A DNA stretch of 11,648 bases from Limiplasma sp964504385. GTDB taxonomy: Bacteria; Bacillota; Clostridia; Christensenellales; Aristaeellaceae. The position numbers were made by a program, and so were the translations under genes. The first letter of the stretch is position 1, and each line of letters opens with the position of its first letter. The notes under the pieces are model-generated. The model was not told the DNA's origin. It was given only the letters and a program-made list of their open reading frames with translations, and searched no databases. The stretch lies in assembly GCA_964504385.1 (NCBI GenBank), contig CAZDEF010000076.1, positions 1 to 11,648 of the forward strand, read 5' to 3'. Positions 1 through 7,047 of the stretch are shown here, one piece after another.

Positions 1-1416
1 AAGGACGCCGGCCGCATTGCCGGTCTGGAAGTGCAGCGCATCATCAACGAGCCCACTGCCGCTTCTCTGGCCTATGGTCTGGACAAGGAAGGCAACCAGA
101 AGATCCTGGTGTATGACCTGGGCGGCGGTACCTTCGACGTTTCCATTCTGGAGATCGGCGACGGCGTGTTTGAAGTACTGGCGACCAACGGCGATACCCG
201 TCTGGGCGGCGACGACTTCGACGAGCGCATCATCAACTATGTGGCCGATCAGTTCAAGCGTGAGAACGGCATCGACCTGCGTCAGGACAAGATGGCCTAT
301 CAGCGCCTGAAGGAAGCGGCAGAGAAGGCCAAGATCGACCTGTCCGGCGTGATGAGCACCAACATCAATCTGCCCTTCATCACCTCCGATTCCAACGGCC
401 CCAAGCATCTGGATATGACCCTTACCCGCGCCAAGTTCGATGAACTGACCCACGATCTGGTGGATCGCACCATCGAGCCCGTCAACAAGGCGCTCAAGGA
501 CGCCGGCCTGAATGCTTCCCAAATCGACAAGGTCATTCTGGTGGGCGGCTCCACCCGTATTCCCGCCGTGCAGGCTGCTGTCAAGAAGATCACCAACACC
601 GATCCCTTCAAGGGCATCAACCCCGATGAGTGCGTGGCCGTGGGCGCTGCCATTCAGGGCGGTGTGCTGGGCGGCGAAGTGAAGGACGTGCTGCTGCTGG
701 ACGTGACCCCCCTGTCTCTGGGTCTGGAAACCGAAGGCCACATCTTCACCAAGCTGATCGAGCGCAATACCACCATCCCCACCAGCAAGTCGCAGGTGTT
801 CTCTACCGCTGCCGACGGCCAGACCGCCGTGGAGATCCACGTGCTGCAGGGCGAGCGCCCCATGGCTTACGACAACAAGACCTTGGGCCGCTTCCAGCTG
901 ACCGGCATCCCCGCCGCGCCCCGCGGCGTGCCGCAGATTGAAGTTACCTTCAACATCGACCGCAACGGCATCGTGAACGTATCCGCCAAGGATAAGGGCA
1001 CTGGCAACGAGCAGAAGATCACCATCACCGCCTCCACCAACATGAGCGAGGATGAGATCAACCAGCGCGTGAAGGAAGCCGAGCAGTACGCCGAGCAGGA
1101 CAAGAAGCGCAAGGAAGAAGTCGAGATCCAGAACCGCGCTGATACCCTTGTGTATGAGATGGAGAAGCAGCTGCGCGAGAACGGCGACAAGCTGGATGCT
1201 GCCGACAAGGAAACCGTGCAGAACGAGATCGACAACCTGAAGAAGATCCGCGAGGGCGGCAACACCGATGAGCTCAAGACGGCGATGGATGAGATGACCC
1301 AGAAGGTTTACGCCATCTTCGGCAAGCTCTATCAGCAGGAGCAGGCTCAGGCCGGCGCTGAAGGCCCGCAGGTAAACGACGACGGCACCATCGACGCGGA
1401 CGCCGACGTGCAGTAA
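1..1416 (+). CDS. dnaK: Hsp70 chaperone DnaK (5' end outside window)
   Basis: ATP-dependent cytosolic Hsp70 chaperone that binds unfolded peptides and cycles with DnaJ and GrpE. The reading frame is open from base 1, so the true start lies upstream; 471 residues are visible, and a full-length protein of about 610-630 would lack about 150 residues here. Visible Hsp70 hallmarks are the INEPTAASLAYG segment, the phosphate-binding DLGGGTFDVS and the VGGSTRIPAVQ adenosine motif. The linker follows as DVLLLDVTPLSLG, then the beta-sandwich substrate domain and a charged helical lid rich in K, E and Q. The C-terminus ends in DDGTIDADADVQ, acidic as in Hsp70 tails but without an EEV-type ending. It is followed by dnaJ, the usual Bacillota order. 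Identity is essentially certain; only the N-terminus is unknown. Confidence 0.98.
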   Translation, partial: KDAGRIAGLEVQRIINEPTAASLAYGLDKEGNQKILVYDLGGGTFDVSILEIGDGVFEVLATNGDTRLGGDDFDERIINYVADQFKRENGIDLRQDKMAYQRLKEAAEKAKIDLSGVMSTNINLPFITSDSNGPKHLDMTLTRAKFDELTHDLVDRTIEPVNKALKDAGLNASQIDKVILVGGSTRIPAVQAAVKKITNTDPFKGINPDECVAVGAAIQGGVLGGEVKDVLLLDVTPLSLGLETEGHIFTKLIERNTTIPTSKSQVFSTAADGQTAVEIHVLQGERPMAYDNKTLGRFQLTGIPAAPRGVPQIEVTFNIDRNGIVNVSAKDKGTGNEQKITITASTNMSEDEINQRVKEAEQYAEQDKKRKEEVEIQNRADTLVYEMEKQLRENGDKLDAADKETVQNEIDNLKKIREGGNTDELKTAMDEMTQKVYAIFGKLYQQEQAQAGAEGPQVNDDGTIDADADVQ

Positions 1417-1652
1417 CGGATGACCGGACGTGTGGGAGGCTCGCCCTCCCATACGCACCGCCAGAAGGATAAACGATACTTGAACCCCTTTTCCGGTCAT
1501 ACGACGGTGAAGGGGCTCAAGCATGTTTGCAAGATACGTTCCATTGGCTGCGGGCAACGCGGCCAGCACATGGGAGATTCAAGGGGAAAGCCTTGAACGG
1601 GACGCCGGGCGCTGCCCATGCGTCCAGCCCCCTACATAGAAGAGGTGTAACT
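1417..1652 (+). promoter_or_regulatory. Structured dnaK-dnaJ spacer with four predicted hairpins
   Basis: This 236-base spacer has no convincing gene. Reading the + strand as RNA, four successive hairpins can be drawn by eye. The first is 1429-1455 (11 bp including one G-U, 5-nt loop). The second is 1479-1521, where CTTGA and CCCCTT pair with AAGGGG and TCAAG around one mismatch. The third is 1544-1566 (8 bp with G-U pairs). The fourth is 1600-1625, where GGACGC pairs with GCGTCC and an inner GGGC pairs with GCCC. None is followed by a T-run, so these are not ordinary intrinsic terminators. The fourth ends 15 bases before the dnaJ ribosome binding site. No clear sigma-A promoter was seen. They could be RNA processing or stability elements, an attenuator, or a dnaJ leader. 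The pairing is seen directly; any function is inference. Confidence 0.5.
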
Positions 1653-2771
1653 TTGGCAAAGCGCGATTATTACGAGGTGCTGGGCGTCAAGAAGGACGCT
1701 ACGGATGCGGAGATCAAAAGCGCATACCGCCGCAAGGCCAAGGAGTGCCACCCGGATCTGCATCCGGATGACAAGCAGGCCGAAGAACGTTTCAAGGAGC
1801 TCAACGAAGCCAACGAGGTGCTGAGCGATCCCGAGAAACGCCAGCGCTACGATCAGTACGGTTTCGACGTGCCCAATATGGGCGGCGCGGGCGGCATGGA
1901 TTTCAACGGTTTCGGCGGCATGGGCGGCTTTGAGGATATCTTCAGCAGCATTTTTGGCGGCGGCATGGGCGGAAGCGCGCGCCGCAACGGCCCTGTGCCC
2001 GGCGATGACCTGCAGCACCGCATTACCATCACCTTTGAGGAAGCGGCCTTCGGCTGTGAAAAGAGCATTGATTTCTTCCGCAGCGAGCTGTGCGATACAT
2101 GTTCCGGCACCGGCGCGAAGCCCGGCACCCAACCCCAGACCTGCCCCACCTGTAAGGGCAGCGGTCAGGTGCGCACGGGCGGCGGCTTTATGGTGACGGT
2201 GCGTACCTGCCCCACCTGCGGCGGCGAAGGCAAGATCATCAAGGACAAGTGTACCAGCTGCAGCGGCACCGGCCGCGTGCGCCGCAAGCGCAATGTGAAG
2301 ATCCGCATTCCCGCTGGTATTCAGGATGGCGTGAGCCTGGTGAAGCGCGGCGAGGGCGAACCCGGTCTGCGCGGCGGCCAGCCGGGCGACCTGTACATTA
2401 CAGTGGCCATCAAGCCGCACAAGCTGTTCAGGCGCGAGGGAAACAACATCCTGCTGGAAATGCCCATCAGCATCACGCAGGCGGCGCTGGGCTGCGAGCT
2501 TGATGTGCCCACGCTGGAGAAGCCCGTGAAGCAGAAGATCCCGGAAGGCACGCAGACCGGCACGCAGTTCCGCATCAAGGGGCAGGGTTTCCCCAGTCTC
2601 AAGAGTGGCGTGAAGGGCGACATGATCCTGACGGTCAACGTGGAAGTTCCGCGCCGTTTGACCGAAAAGCAGAAGGATCTGCTGCGCCAGCTGGATGACA
2701 GCATGGGCGGCAAGGAATACGAAGGACGCAAGTCCTTTGCCGAAAAGCTCAAGGAGATCTTCAACAACTAA
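1653..2771 (+). CDS. dnaJ: Chaperone DnaJ (Hsp40, type I), TTG start
   Basis: Cochaperone that delivers substrates to DnaK and stimulates its ATPase; cytosolic. The protein is 372 residues, normal for type I DnaJ. The J domain spans about 5-70 with the catalytic HPD at 33-35. A Gly/Phe-rich region follows at about 76-108. Four CxxCxGxG zinc motifs start at C147, C164, C186 and C200. The two C-terminal beta domains follow, with GEGEPG and a KGQGFP-type segment. The start is TTG at 1653: AGAGGTG lies 5 bases upstream and translation gives the canonical MAKRDYYEVLG. An in-frame TTG at 1527 would add 42 residues that look unlike DnaJ and run through the hairpin region, so it was rejected. A rare start codon plus a structured leader may keep DnaJ below DnaK. 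Confidence 0.97.
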   Translation: MAKRDYYEVLGVKKDATDAEIKSAYRRKAKECHPDLHPDDKQAEERFKELNEANEVLSDPEKRQRYDQYGFDVPNMGGAGGMDFNGFGGMGGFEDIFSSIFGGGMGGSARRNGPVPGDDLQHRITITFEEAAFGCEKSIDFFRSELCDTCSGTGAKPGTQPQTCPTCKGSGQVRTGGGFMVTVRTCPTCGGEGKIIKDKCTSCSGTGRVRRKRNVKIRIPAGIQDGVSLVKRGEGEPGLRGGQPGDLYITVAIKPHKLFRREGNNILLEMPISITQAALGCELDVPTLEKPVKQKIPEGTQTGTQFRIKGQGFPSLKSGVKGDMILTVNVEVPRRLTEKQKDLLRQLDDSMGGKEYEGRKSFAEKLKEIFNN

Positions 2772-2781
2772 ACAGGCCGTG

Positions 2782-2807
2782 AAAGCGTGTGTTTGCTGCA
2801 CGCTTTT
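2782..2807 (+). terminator. Weak hairpin with short T-run after dnaJ
   Basis: AAAGCGTG (2782-2789) pairs perfectly with CACGCTTT (2799-2806) around a 9-base loop, and four T residues end at 2807. It lies 10 bases after the dnaJ stop and ends just before the prmA ribosome binding site (about 2818-2826). The short T-run suggests a leaky terminator or 3'-end stabiliser that would lower prmA expression relative to dnaJ, rather than a full stop. Confidence 0.45.
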
Positions 2808-2833
2808 CGGCATTTCAGAAGGAGGACAATGTC

Positions 2834-3784
2834 ATGCAGTGGTGTGAAGCAGTGGTGCATACCACCACCATCGGCAGCGATATCATCAGCGAGGAGTTGA
2901 TGATGCTGGGCGCCGCCGGTACGGAGATCATCGACCGTTCCGATGTGCCGGATCCCCGTCTGCCCGGCGTGCACTGGGAACTGTACGATCCGCAGATGAT
3001 CGAAGATATGCCCGAAGATGTACTGGTGAAGGGCTGGTTCGAGCTCAACGAGCATACCAGCGATGTGCTGAGCAATGTGCGCCAGCGCCTGAACGAGCTC
3101 AAGCAGGATGCTTTCATCGACATGGGCACGCTGGAACTGGAAATGCAGAACGTGGCGGATGAGGACTGGAGCGAAAACTGGAAGAAGTATTACAAGCCCT
3201 TCCGCATTGGCAGCCATCTGGTGGTCAAGCCCACTTGGGAAGCCTACGAGGCTCAGCCGGATGATCTGATCATTGAACTGGATCCCGGCATGGCGTTTGG
3301 CACCGGCACGCACGAAACTACCAATATGTGCATGCAGCTGCTGGAAAAGCACATGTCGCCCAATATGCGCGTGATGGATGTGGGCACCGGCAGCGGCATT
3401 CTGGCCATCGCCGCCGCGCGCCTTGGCGCAAAGGATATTCTGGCCATCGATATCGACCCCGATGCGGTCAAGGTGGCAAAGGAGAATGTTGCGCTGAACC
3501 ATGTGGAGGAGCAGGTGCGCGTGGTGGTGGGCGATTTGTGCAAATCCGAGGCCATGCCCTGTGATCTGGCGGTGGCCAATATCGTGGCCGATGCCATCTG
3601 CATGCTGGCCGGGCCGCTGACCCGCCATCTGGAAAAGGATCGTCTGCTCATCTGCTCCGGCATCATCCGCGAGCGGGAGAAGGATGTGCGCAACGCTGCA
3701 GCAGAGGCAGGCTACACTCTGTTTGACCGAATTGAAAAGGGCGAATGGGTGGCGCTGGCGCTCAAAAACGAGGGCAGGGCATAA
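2834..3784 (+). CDS. prmA: Ribosomal protein L11 methyltransferase PrmA
   Basis: S-adenosylmethionine-dependent methyltransferase that trimethylates ribosomal protein L11; cytosolic. The 316-residue length is typical of Bacillota PrmA. The N-terminal L11-recognition domain covers about 1-100. It is followed by the family signature DEDWSENWKKYYKPFRIG (109-126) and by LDPGMAFGTGTHETT (149-163). The SAM-binding motif I is VMDVGTGSGILAIAA (180-194), with acidic DIDPD at 206-210 and the post-motif ANIVADAI (248-255). The start is ATG 2834, with a strong AAGGAGGA 7 bases upstream; an ATG at 2829 is out of frame. The stop overlaps the rsmE start by one base (TAATG), which suggests translational coupling. 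Placement after dnaJ is a common Bacillota arrangement. Confidence 0.97.
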   Translation: MQWCEAVVHTTTIGSDIISEELMMLGAAGTEIIDRSDVPDPRLPGVHWELYDPQMIEDMPEDVLVKGWFELNEHTSDVLSNVRQRLNELKQDAFIDMGTLELEMQNVADEDWSENWKKYYKPFRIGSHLVVKPTWEAYEAQPDDLIIELDPGMAFGTGTHETTNMCMQLLEKHMSPNMRVMDVGTGSGILAIAAARLGAKDILAIDIDPDAVKVAKENVALNHVEEQVRVVVGDLCKSEAMPCDLAVANIVADAICMLAGPLTRHLEKDRLLICSGIIREREKDVRNAAAEAGYTLFDRIEKGEWVALALKNEGRA

Positions 3785-4533
3785 TGCATCGCTTTTTTGT
3801 GGAAACGCCCGTTGCAACTGCGGGAGAGCGCGTAACGCTCTCGCGTGAAGAAAGCGCCCATGCCAGCCGCGTGCTTCGCCTTCGCCCCGGCGAGGAGGTG
3901 CGCCTGCTGGATGGCGTGAATCTGTGGGCAGCCCGGCTGGAAAGCGTGGACGAACGCGAAACCGTCGCTGTGGTCACGCAGCAGTGTGGATCACCCGAAG
4001 CTCCGTGCCGCGTTGTGCTGTTTCAGGGCTTGCCCAAGGCGGACAAGCTGGAATGGATTGCACAGAAGGGCACGGAACTGGGCATGTGGGAACTGTGGCC
4101 GGTGGAGATGGAGCGCAGCGTGGCCAAGGCTGATAAAGCAGACAAGGCCGAAAAGAAGCGTGAACGCCTGAGCCGCATCGCACTGGAAGCCGCCAAGCAG
4201 AGCGGGCGCGCGCATGCGCCGCAGGTGGCGTCTGCATGCACCTTTACCGCGGCGCTGGAAAAGCTGAAGGCAGTGGATCTGGTGCTGATCGCATGGGAGG
4301 AAGAACATGCCCTGCCTATGTCACAGGCAGTGAAAAGCTATGTGGAGCAGCACGGCGTGCCGGGAAGCGTGGCGATCGTCATCGGCCCGGAAGGCGGCGT
4401 ATCCCATCAGGAATGGCAGCGGCTGCACGATGCCGGTGCTATGAGCGTGACGCTGGGCAAGCGCATCCTGCGCACCGAAACCGCCGGAATCTGCGCCCTG
4501 AGCGTGCTGTGGACAGCCCTTGGGGAAATGTGA
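3784..4533 (+). CDS. rsmE: 16S rRNA m3U1498 methyltransferase RsmE
   Basis: SPOUT-class methyltransferase that uses S-adenosylmethionine to methylate N3 of U1498 in 16S rRNA. The 249-residue length is normal. An N-terminal PUA-like RNA-binding domain (about 1-70, with EESAHASRVLRLRPGE) precedes the knotted SPOUT domain. Family motifs are QGLPKADKLEWIAQKGTELG (81-100), the ALEAAKQSGR stretch (133-142), IGPEGG (200-205) and LGKRILRTETA (224-234); the last two form the SAM-binding knot. The start ATG at 3784 shares its first A with the prmA stop codon. Upstream there is only a weak GAGGG-type site, so expression probably depends on ribosomes finishing prmA. The gene is 11 bases from mtaB and clearly in the same operon. 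Confidence 0.96.
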   Translation: MHRFFVETPVATAGERVTLSREESAHASRVLRLRPGEEVRLLDGVNLWAARLESVDERETVAVVTQQCGSPEAPCRVVLFQGLPKADKLEWIAQKGTELGMWELWPVEMERSVAKADKADKAEKKRERLSRIALEAAKQSGRAHAPQVASACTFTAALEKLKAVDLVLIAWEEEHALPMSQAVKSYVEQHGVPGSVAIVIGPEGGVSHQEWQRLHDAGAMSVTLGKRILRTETAGICALSVLWTALGEM

Positions 4534-4544
4534 GGAGAATGTCC

Positions 4545-5834
4545 ATGACCAAAACCGTCAACTTCACCACGCTGGGCTGCAAGGTCAACCAGTACGATAC
4601 ACAGGCCATGCTGGAACAGTTTGAGCAGCATGGGTACACCGTGGCGCAGCCCGGCGCTGCAGCGGATGTGTATGTGGTGAATACCTGTACCGTGACCGGT
4701 ACGGGAGATAAGAAGAGTTTGCAGCTCATTCGGCGCTGCCGCAGGCGCAATCCGCAGGCCGAGCTGATCGTGGCCGGCTGTCTGGCCCAGCGGCTTGGCG
4801 AAGGACTGCGCGAGACCGGAGCGCGGCTTGTCATCGGCACGCAGTACCGCGGCCGGGTGGTGGATCTGCTGGAAAAGGCCATCGCGGAAAACACGCAGAT
4901 CGTGGCTGTGGAGAATGTGGCGGATGCGCCGTATGAAATGCTCAGCATTCATCACCACGAAGGACACACCCGTGCCGTGATGAAGATCCAGGAGGGCTGC
5001 GACAATCATTGCACCTACTGTATCATTCCATCGGTGCGCGGCGGCATCCGTTCGCGGCCCGTGCAGGCGGTGCGGGAAGAGGCGCAGGCGCTGGCGGAGG
5101 CCGGGTTTCAGGAATTGGTGCTGACCGGCATCCACCTGACCAGCTATGGCCGCGATCTGGAGGACCGCCCATCGCTGGCGCAGGCGGTCAAGGCTGCCTG
5201 TGTGGAAGACGTTGCCCGCATTCGGCTGGGCTCGCTGGAGCCGCGTGTGGCCAGCGAAGCCTTTGTGGAGGAGCTGTCCGGGCTGCCGCAGATCTGCCCG
5301 CAGTTTCATCTGGCGCTGCAATCCGGCAGCGATTCGGTGCTGCGCCGCATGAAGCGCGGCTACAATACCCAGCAGTTCCTTGCAGCCGTGGAACGCATCC
5401 GCAAGGCATGGCCGGACGCGGCTTTCACCACGGATGTGATCGTCGGCTTTCCCGGCGAGACGGAGGCGGAGTTTGAGGAAACCATGGCGTTCAGCCGTCG
5501 TGTTGGATTTGCGCGCATGCATGTGTTTCCCTTCAGCCCCCGCGAAACCACTCCGGCGGCTGATATGCCCGATCAGGTTTCCGAGCAGGTAAAGGCCGAA
5601 CGCGTGAAGCGCCTGATCGCGCTGGGCGACGAGCTGGCCCGCAGGTATCACGAAGGCTTTCTGGGCAGAACGGTGCCTGTGCTGCTGGAGGAACGTCATC
5701 CGGAGAGCGGCGTAGTGGGATACACGCCCGAATACATCCCTGTGACCGTTCCCGAAGGCGCCCCCGGAAACGTTGTCCGCGTTCGCCTGACTTCGCTGAC
5801 TGATGAAGGCATGGCGGGCGAATGCGTAGATTGA
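4545..5834 (+). CDS. mtaB: tRNA t6A37 methylthiotransferase MtaB (radical SAM)
   Basis: Radical-SAM enzyme that converts t6A37 of ANN-decoding tRNAs to ms2t6A using two iron-sulfur clusters. It is 429 residues. The N-terminal methylthiotransferase domain carries three cluster cysteines: C12 in TLGCKVNQYDTQ, C48 in VNTCTVT and C79 in VAGCLAQR. The radical-SAM CxxxCxxC is C152, C156 and C159 in EGCDNHCTYCIIPSVRG. GFPGETEAEFEET (301-313) is typical of the family, and a TRAM-like RNA-binding tail begins near 375. TLGCKVNQ favours MtaB over MiaB or RimO. The frame also offers ATG 4539, but GAGGAG at 4532-4537 leaves one base before it and seven before ATG 4545, so the latter was chosen. It lies 11 bases after rsmE and 23 before the HIT gene. 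Confidence 0.95.
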   Translation: MTKTVNFTTLGCKVNQYDTQAMLEQFEQHGYTVAQPGAAADVYVVNTCTVTGTGDKKSLQLIRRCRRRNPQAELIVAGCLAQRLGEGLRETGARLVIGTQYRGRVVDLLEKAIAENTQIVAVENVADAPYEMLSIHHHEGHTRAVMKIQEGCDNHCTYCIIPSVRGGIRSRPVQAVREEAQALAEAGFQELVLTGIHLTSYGRDLEDRPSLAQAVKAACVEDVARIRLGSLEPRVASEAFVEELSGLPQICPQFHLALQSGSDSVLRRMKRGYNTQQFLAAVERIRKAWPDAAFTTDVIVGFPGETEAEFEETMAFSRRVGFARMHVFPFSPRETTPAADMPDQVSEQVKAERVKRLIALGDELARRYHEGFLGRTVPVLLEERHPESGVVGYTPEYIPVTVPEGAPGNVVRVRLTSLTDEGMAGECVD

Positions 5835-5857
5835 TTTACGGAAAGAGAGGAAATTCC

Positions 5858-6202
5858 ATGAACGACTGCCTGTTTTGCAAAATCATTGCTGGCGAGATCC
5901 CTTCCAAGAAGGTGTACGAAGATGAGTTCACCTATGCTTTCCACGACATCGCGCCCCAAGCCCCGGTGCATGTGCTGGTCGTCAGCAAAAAGCATACCCC
6001 GGATGTGGCGCACAATGCCGAACTGACGGATCAGGAGCTGGCCGCCTGCCTGCGCACCTGCGCAAAGGTGGCGGACATGCTGGGTCTGACCGAGGGCGGC
6101 TACCGCATCGTCAACAACTGCGGCGAAAATGCCTGCCAGACCGTCAAACACATGCACTATCACGTTCTGGGCGGCGAAAAGCTGGCCGAACGGATGGCTT
6201 GA
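5858..6202 (+). CDS. HIT-family nucleotide hydrolase (HinT/PKCI-like)
   Basis: Small histidine-triad protein of 114 residues, the normal length for bacterial HinT-type enzymes, which hydrolyse nucleoside phosphoramidates and related adenylated nucleotides in the cytosol. The triad is H98-M-H100-Y-H102-V-L, with H100 expected to be the nucleophile. The N-terminal CLFCKIIAGEIPSKKVYED is characteristic, and C4 and C7, perhaps with H46 and H98, may form the zinc site of this branch. The start is ATG 5858, with AGAGAGG 7 bases upstream; an in-frame ATG at 5822 overlaps mtaB and would add 12 atypical residues. It is the last gene of the prmA-rsmE-mtaB run. The physiological substrate cannot be deduced from the sequence. 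Confidence 0.94.
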   Translation: MNDCLFCKIIAGEIPSKKVYEDEFTYAFHDIAPQAPVHVLVVSKKHTPDVAHNAELTDQELAACLRTCAKVADMLGLTEGGYRIVNNCGENACQTVKHMHYHVLGGEKLAERMA

Positions 6203-6233
6203 AGGAATTTTACAAGGAAAACAAAATTTCTTG

Positions 6234-6262
6234 TTGACGAGACGGAAGATAAGCGTTATAAT
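6234..6262 (+). promoter_or_regulatory. Near-consensus sigma-A promoter for rpsU
   Basis: TTGACG at 6234-6239 and a perfect TATAAT at 6257-6262 are separated by exactly 17 bases. The bases upstream (about 6205-6233) are A/T-rich and could act as an UP element. Transcription should begin near 6269, giving a leader of about 57 bases before the rpsU GTG. This is the best promoter match in the window and suits strong, growth-linked expression of a ribosomal protein independent of the upstream operon. Confidence 0.9.
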
Positions 6263-6272
6263 ACATACATGT

Positions 6273-6302
6273 TCGCCATACGCACCTATTGGTGTCAGGC
6301 GA
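6273..6302 (+). promoter_or_regulatory. Hairpin in rpsU 5' leader
   Basis: TCGCC (6273-6277) pairs with GGCGA (6298-6302), and inside it CACC (6283-6286) pairs with GGTG (6291-6294) around a TATT tetraloop. The two stems are separated by a small asymmetric internal loop. The structure sits at the 5' end of the predicted transcript and ends 8 bases before the purine-rich ribosome binding site. It could stabilise the mRNA or be a ribosomal-protein autoregulatory site. I do not recognise it as a known leader class. Confidence 0.5.
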
Positions 6303-6325
6303 GTTGAGCGAGGGGAGGGATAACA

Positions 6326-6499
6326 GTGTCCGAGGTACGCATCCGCGAAAACGAATCCCTGGAAAGCGCTCTGAAGCGGTTCAAACGTCAATGTGCTCGC
6401 ACAGGTGTTTTGGCAGAGGCTCGCAAGCGTGAGCATTATGAGAAGCCCAGCGTTAAGCGTAAGAAGAAGGCTGAAGCTGCACGCAAGCGCAAGTACTGA
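6326..6499 (+). CDS. rpsU: 30S ribosomal protein bS21
   Basis: Small-subunit ribosomal protein of 57 residues that helps initiation by acting near the 3' end of 16S rRNA. The sequence starts MSEVRIRENESLESALKRFKR and ends in a very basic tail (KRKKKAEAARKRKY), which is typical of Bacillota S21. The start is GTG at 6326, preceded by the strong purine site GGGGAGGG 5 bases upstream. No nearby ATG fits the family N-terminus. It is flanked by its own promoter and terminator, so it is probably monocistronic, although read-through from the HIT gene is possible because no terminator separates them. Confidence 0.97.
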   Translation: MSEVRIRENESLESALKRFKRQCARTGVLAEARKREHYEKPSVKRKKKAEAARKRKY

Positions 6500-6513
6500 T
6501 TCATCAGCAATCC

Positions 6514-6548
6514 AAAAAACCGTTCCGGTTCGTCGGAGCGGTTTTTTT
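6514..6548 (+). terminator. Intrinsic terminator of rpsU
   Basis: ACCGTTCCG (6519-6527) pairs with CGGAGCGGT (6534-6542), a 9-bp stem with one G-U and a 6-base loop. Seven T residues follow (6542-6548), and the upstream A-run (6514-6519) could extend the stem. It is a textbook rho-independent terminator 20 bases after the rpsU stop, and it separates the housekeeping region from the accessory operon. Confidence 0.93.
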
Positions 6549-6586
6549 GTGCTTTCGCCGCTTTTGTGTTTGTTACAAGTTAACTA

Positions 6587-6627
6587 TTGACAGTCGAAGT
6601 AGACAACTGTACTCTATGAGTAGACAA
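6587..6627 (+). promoter_or_regulatory. Promoter and candidate BlaI-type operator of the repressor operon
   Basis: A perfect -35 box TTGACA lies at 6587-6592. Seventeen bases on, a degenerate -10 (TACTCT, 6610-6615) is the best partner. The 9-mer AGTAGACAA occurs twice, at 6598-6606 and 6619-6627. The copies are exactly 21 bp apart, about two helical turns, with one in the spacer and one at the expected start of transcription. The first copy is part of a short dyad, ACA-AC-TGT (6603-6610). BlaI/MecI proteins are known to bind ACA/TGT-type dyads overlapping promoters, so autorepression is the natural reading. Promoter strength and actual binding are inferred. An 8-bp palindrome AGTTAACT lies just upstream at 6578-6585. 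Confidence 0.65.
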
Positions 6628-6660
6628 TCGTCACCTAACCATGAGGAGGAAAGAGACCCC

Positions 6661-7032
6661 ATGAGCATTCAAATGACGGACGCAGAATGGAAGATCATGG
6701 AGGTACTGTGGGATGGCGCGCCCCGTACCATGGCAGAGATCACCAAAACGCTGGAACCGGCCACCGGCTGGACAAGGCACACGGTCATCACACTGCTCAA
6801 ACGCATGCAGGAAAAAGGCAGCGTTGAGGTGGATGAAAGTGGAAGTGTGAAACGTTACTATCCCAGAGTGACCCGCGAGGAAGCCTCTCACGAACAGACA
6901 CAAAAGCTGCTCAGCCGCGTGTTCTCCGGCAAAGCCAGCCTTCTGCTTCACAATCTGATCGATTCAGGTGAAATGACTGTGGAGGAGATGCAGGACGTGC
7001 TGGACATGCTGCGCCGAGACCAGCAACCGTAA
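6661..7032 (+). CDS. BlaI/MecI/CopY-family transcriptional repressor
   Basis: Cytosolic winged-helix repressor of 123 residues, the usual size. The winged helix-turn-helix covers about 4-72: it opens with MTDAEWKIMEVLW, the recognition helix is TRHTVITLLKRMQEKG (38-53) and the wing is VDESGSVKRYYPRV. The C-terminal helical part (about 73-120) is where family members dimerise and are cut on induction. The start is ATG 6661, with AGGAGGA 10 bases upstream. An in-frame ATG at 6616 falls inside the presumed operator and lacks a site, so it was rejected. The M56 protease gene begins 15 bases downstream, the standard pairing in which the membrane protease relieves repression. There is no beta-lactamase or copper gene in the window, so the regulon is probably its own operon and perhaps others. 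Confidence 0.93.
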   Translation: MSIQMTDAEWKIMEVLWDGAPRTMAEITKTLEPATGWTRHTVITLLKRMQEKGSVEVDESGSVKRYYPRVTREEASHEQTQKLLSRVFSGKASLLLHNLIDSGEMTVEEMQDVLDMLRRDQQP

Positions 7033-7047
7033 GAAGGGGGAAGAACG

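Noticed and set aside
1429..1455. 11-bp hairpin after dnaK as an intrinsic terminator
   Set aside because: No T-run follows, so it is listed as part of a structured spacer rather than a terminator.
1527..1652. N-terminal extension of DnaJ from an upstream TTG
   Set aside because: The extra 42 residues are unlike any DnaJ I know and span the hairpin region; MAKRDYYEVLG after an RBS is the canonical start.
1632..2813. 393-codon open frame on the - strand opposite dnaJ
   Set aside because: Its product is Ala/His/Leu-rich low-complexity sequence typical of the antisense shadow of a GC-rich gene, and dnaJ is certain on the other strand.
2768..3817. 349-codon open frame on the - strand opposite prmA
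   Set aside because: Shadow of prmA, which has all its family motifs on the + strand.
4236..4544. N-terminal extension of MtaB overlapping rsmE
   Set aside because: It would overlap rsmE by about 300 bases and the residues are Arg/Gly-rich shadow sequence. The RBS and family motif place the start at 4545.
4407..5699. 430-codon open frame on the - strand opposite mtaB
   Set aside because: It is a shadow of rsmE and mtaB, with no recognisable domain and no promoter or ribosome binding site.
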